This document shows, piece after piece, positions 62,547 through 64,000 of a stretch of 64,000 nucleotides of DNA. The notes beneath the pieces are model-generated. The model searched no databases. It had not been told where the DNA came from and saw only the letters and a list, made by a program, of their open reading frames with translations. Position numbers and translations under genes: made by a program. This stretch comes from Lachnospiraceae bacterium (GTDB lineage: Bacteria > Bacillota > Clostridia > Lachnospirales > Lachnospiraceae), in contig JAFRGQ010000027.1 of the NCBI GenBank assembly GCA_017433725.1, positions 17,564 through 81,563 on the forward strand. The letters run 5' to 3'. The first letter of the stretch is position 1, and each line of letters starts with the position of its first letter.

Positions 62547-63398
62547 TCACTTATCGAACATGAACGCATACCGTTCTCTGATCTCGCCGAAATCTATCAC
62601 ACACTCATCGTTGAAAATGCCAACCGGAACTGATGCGGAAAATGGATAGGTTTTCACCGTCATATCGCCGTCGGGATATTCTTCTGTCGGAGGTGTAAAT
62701 AGTATTTTCGTAACCGTTTCTGTATCAGGATTTACCATCCAGTACTCACGTACCCCGGCATTCTGATATTTTTTTGTCTTGATCAGAATGTCTTTCATTT
62801 TCGTGGATGGTGATAATACTTCGACCACGAAATCCGGAGCACCGTAAATTCTTGCTCGATTGATTTTTGAATGATCGCATACCACGCATACGTCCGGCTG
62901 GACCATGGTCTTGTTGTCCTTATCAAGCTGGACGTCAACGGGAGAAATAAAAGGGATACAAGTTCCTTTTTTCCGCAATAGAAACTCCCGCAGAATTGCA
63001 TATATTTCTCCACCGATGAGCTGATGCGGCGTAGTGGGAGCGCTCATATCATATATGACGCCGTCAATTAACTCCACGCGCTGGTCGTCCGGCAGTGCAA
63101 GGTAGTCGTCAATGGTGTAAGTGCCCTGACGGGGATAGCGCTGCTTAGGATTTGTCTGCGCAGCATAAGCAGCTCCGGCTTCCCGGACCATGTCCGGTGA
63201 GGATTCGGTTTGCTGATCATAGAGTGTTTCTTTTGGAAAAACGGATGCAAGCGCCTCGATAGTCTGATATCGCGGCGCTTTTGTGGTTCCGCCGAGTACC
63301 TTCTGGACTGTTGCGAGCGGCAGGCCGGATTTTTCGGCCATCTGGAGATTGGTATACCCATACTCTTTCTTTTTTTGTCGGATTTCTTCAAGATTCAT
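62547..63398 (-). CDS. HTH-Uma2 protein (DUF820 nuclease fold)
   Basis: A 283-residue protein from ATG 63398 (CGAGG upstream). Residues 1-55 form an XRE-like helix-turn-helix (YTNLQMAEKSGLPLATVQKVLGG). Residues about 95-283 match the Uma2 family: YLALPDDQRVELIDGVIYDM, the PD-(D/E)xK-like sites QPDVCVVC and APDFVVEVLSPST, and YQNAGVREYWMVNP. Uma2 proteins are predicted restriction-like nucleases of uncertain biological role, often in multiple copies per genome. The HTH fusion suggests sequence-directed DNA binding. A good promoter lies at 63511-63539. Confidence 0.85.
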   Translation of the reverse strand: MNLEEIRQKKKEYGYTNLQMAEKSGLPLATVQKVLGGTTKAPRYQTIEALASVFPKETLYDQQTESSPDMVREAGAAYAAQTNPKQRYPRQGTYTIDDYLALPDDQRVELIDGVIYDMSAPTTPHQLIGGEIYAILREFLLRKKGTCIPFISPVDVQLDKDNKTMVQPDVCVVCDHSKINRARIYGAPDFVVEVLSPSTKMKDILIKTKKYQNAGVREYWMVNPDTETVTKILFTPPTEEYPDGDMTVKTYPFSASVPVGIFNDECVIDFGEIRERYAFMFDK

Positions 63399-63510
63399 GG
63401 CAGATCCTCGCTTAAAATATTGCTTCAACTTACCATTATCGTTCCTTTTTCGGCAATCTCTTGCCCTTTTGACCGTATTGAAATCGTAAACGGATTTGCT
63501 GTATATTGAT

Positions 63511-63539
63511 ATAATACCATATATGGAATTGGGAGTCAA
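63511..63539 (-). promoter_or_regulatory. Promoter of the HTH-Uma2 gene
   Basis: Minus strand: TTGACT (63534-63539), 17-bp spacer, TATTAT (63511-63516). On the opposite strand TGATATAAT (63507-63515) forms an extended -10 pointing right. Confidence 0.75.
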
Positions 63540-63606
63540 GGAAAATGGAATTATCTGTGCATTTATGAGCTGCTTTTAACGTATTTGAGCGATATTCTTT
63601 TTCCGG

Positions 63607-63634
63607 GCCCCCGAGCAGCCGCTTCGGGGGCTTT
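63607..63634 (+). terminator. GC-rich plus-strand terminator without a known upstream gene
   Basis: Perfect arms GCCCCCGA (63607-63614) and TCGGGGGC (63624-63631), then TTTATAG. No plus-strand gene precedes it after the terminator at 62546; it may end a short RNA starting near 63522. Confidence 0.65.
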
Positions 63635-63709
63635 ATAGTGCAAAAATTTGCATAAAATCCCGAAAAAACTACGACTTAATGAAATGAATTGCGAGCTGTA
63701 TTTGTTTTA

Positions 63710-63738
63710 TTGACGCGGAATATTGCATGTGGTATAAC
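63710..63738 (+). promoter_or_regulatory. Promoter of the DapA/NanA-family gene
   Basis: TTGACG (63710-63715), 17-bp spacer, TATAAC (63733-63738). Transcription start expected near 63745, giving a leader of about 185 nt. Confidence 0.8.
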
Positions 63739-63751
63739 TAAACCATCGAAA

Positions 63752-63763
63752 GCAAACGTTTGC
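63752..63763 (+). promoter_or_regulatory. LacI-family operator
   Basis: Perfect 12-bp palindrome GCAAACGTTTGC with the central CG typical of LacI/PurR/CcpA-type sites, about 7-18 nt after the transcription start, a position for repression. Confidence 0.72.
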
Positions 63764-63928
63764 AAAACCTTTCAACCGAAAACCTTATAAAACTACTGAG
63801 AGATGACAGAAAAGCTAATAATGCAGCAGAGCTAATAAGGCATCAAAGAAACATCATTAAAAAGGCAGGATTTGAATTCAGATCCGGCAAAGCGCAGAGA
63901 AAAACAAATAAGCAAAGGAGAAAAAATC

Positions 63929-64000
63929 ATGGCAAAAGTTAAGAATTTCAAGACAATCTTCCCGGCAGTTTCCGTTCCGCTGAATGATGATTATTCAATC
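63929..64000 (+). CDS. DapA/NanA-family aldolase, 3' partial
   Basis: Only the first 24 codons are in the window, AAAGGAG upstream. The start reads MAKVKNFKTIFPAVSVPLND, and FPAVSVPLNDDYSI matches the first strand of class I (Schiff-base) aldolases of the dihydrodipicolinate synthase / N-acetylneuraminate lyase family. A LacI-type operator in its promoter suggests a catabolic sugar-acid role rather than lysine synthesis (inference). Confidence 0.7.
   Translation, partial: MAKVKNFKTIFPAVSVPLNDDYSI

Noticed and set aside
63760-63942. 60-codon frame starting at TTG 63760
   Set aside because: It starts inside the LacI-type operator, has no ribosome binding site and overlaps the start of the aldolase gene. 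It is more likely untranslated leader.

Overview
The window looks like chromosomal DNA of a Gram-positive anaerobe of the class Clostridia, most likely a Lachnospiraceae member. Reasons are family-level: a type III glutamine synthetase, an OPT peptide transporter, a TRAP transporter, LPXTG surface adhesins whose N-termini carry a Trp/Lys-rich KWKKW leader, strong AGGAGG-type ribosome binding sites and sigma-A promoters. No species is claimed. No rRNA, tRNA, insertion sequence or CRISPR array was recognised.

Layout. 1-4.4 kb: two hybrid histidine kinases, the first cut by the window edge and the second fused to a DegV-type lipid-binding domain. 4.7-9.5 kb: two paralogous Cys-rich small proteins, an OPT transporter and a glycogen debranching enzyme. 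9.8-15.3 kb: a probable operon of an MDR oxidoreductase, an Rrf2 regulator, a flavin/ferredoxin protein and a four-gene quaternary-amine ABC transporter. 15.3-19.5 kb: DeoR regulator (-), MazEF-type toxin-antitoxin, histidine acid phosphatase lipoprotein, and a frameshifted Lys/Ala-rich secreted protein (-). 19.7-26.2 kb: a long adenosine-deaminase-like protein with a C-terminal Rossmann-like extension, a TRAP transporter with a cre-type site at its promoter, and an EamA transporter. 26.2-39.2 kb (-): two giant paralogous cell-wall adhesins, one interrupted by an in-frame amber codon. 39.4-43.5 kb: MATE exporter (-), NhaC antiporter (+), a decayed gene (-).

43.6-60.5 kb is a glutamine-nitrogen block. 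asnB and type III glnA run on the minus strand. gltB-gltD-pyrG-carA-carB run on the plus strand from a divergent promoter. The genes make glutamine, convert it to glutamate, and spend its amide on asparagine, CTP and carbamoyl phosphate. Both divergent leaders (glnA and gltB) carry terminators before the first gene, so control by attenuation is likely. A two-hairpin element occurs just before gltB and again right after carB.

60.5-61.1 kb holds the most interesting unlabelled locus: a 29-codon ORF between two convergent near-consensus promoters, with a leader of GNRA-type hairpins that hides the ribosome binding site and an enclosing long inverted repeat. It looks like a type I toxin-antitoxin cassette. 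The window ends with an S58-family peptidase lipoprotein, an HTH-Uma2 protein (-) and the start of a DapA/NanA-family aldolase behind a LacI-type operator.

Recurring themes are short tandem duplications at gene junctions (7.3 and 14.5 kb), dispersed intergenic repeats in pairs (4.5/9.7, 42.7/45.2, 48.1/60.5 kb), and broken reading frames (18.8, 29.5, 42.9-43.4 kb).
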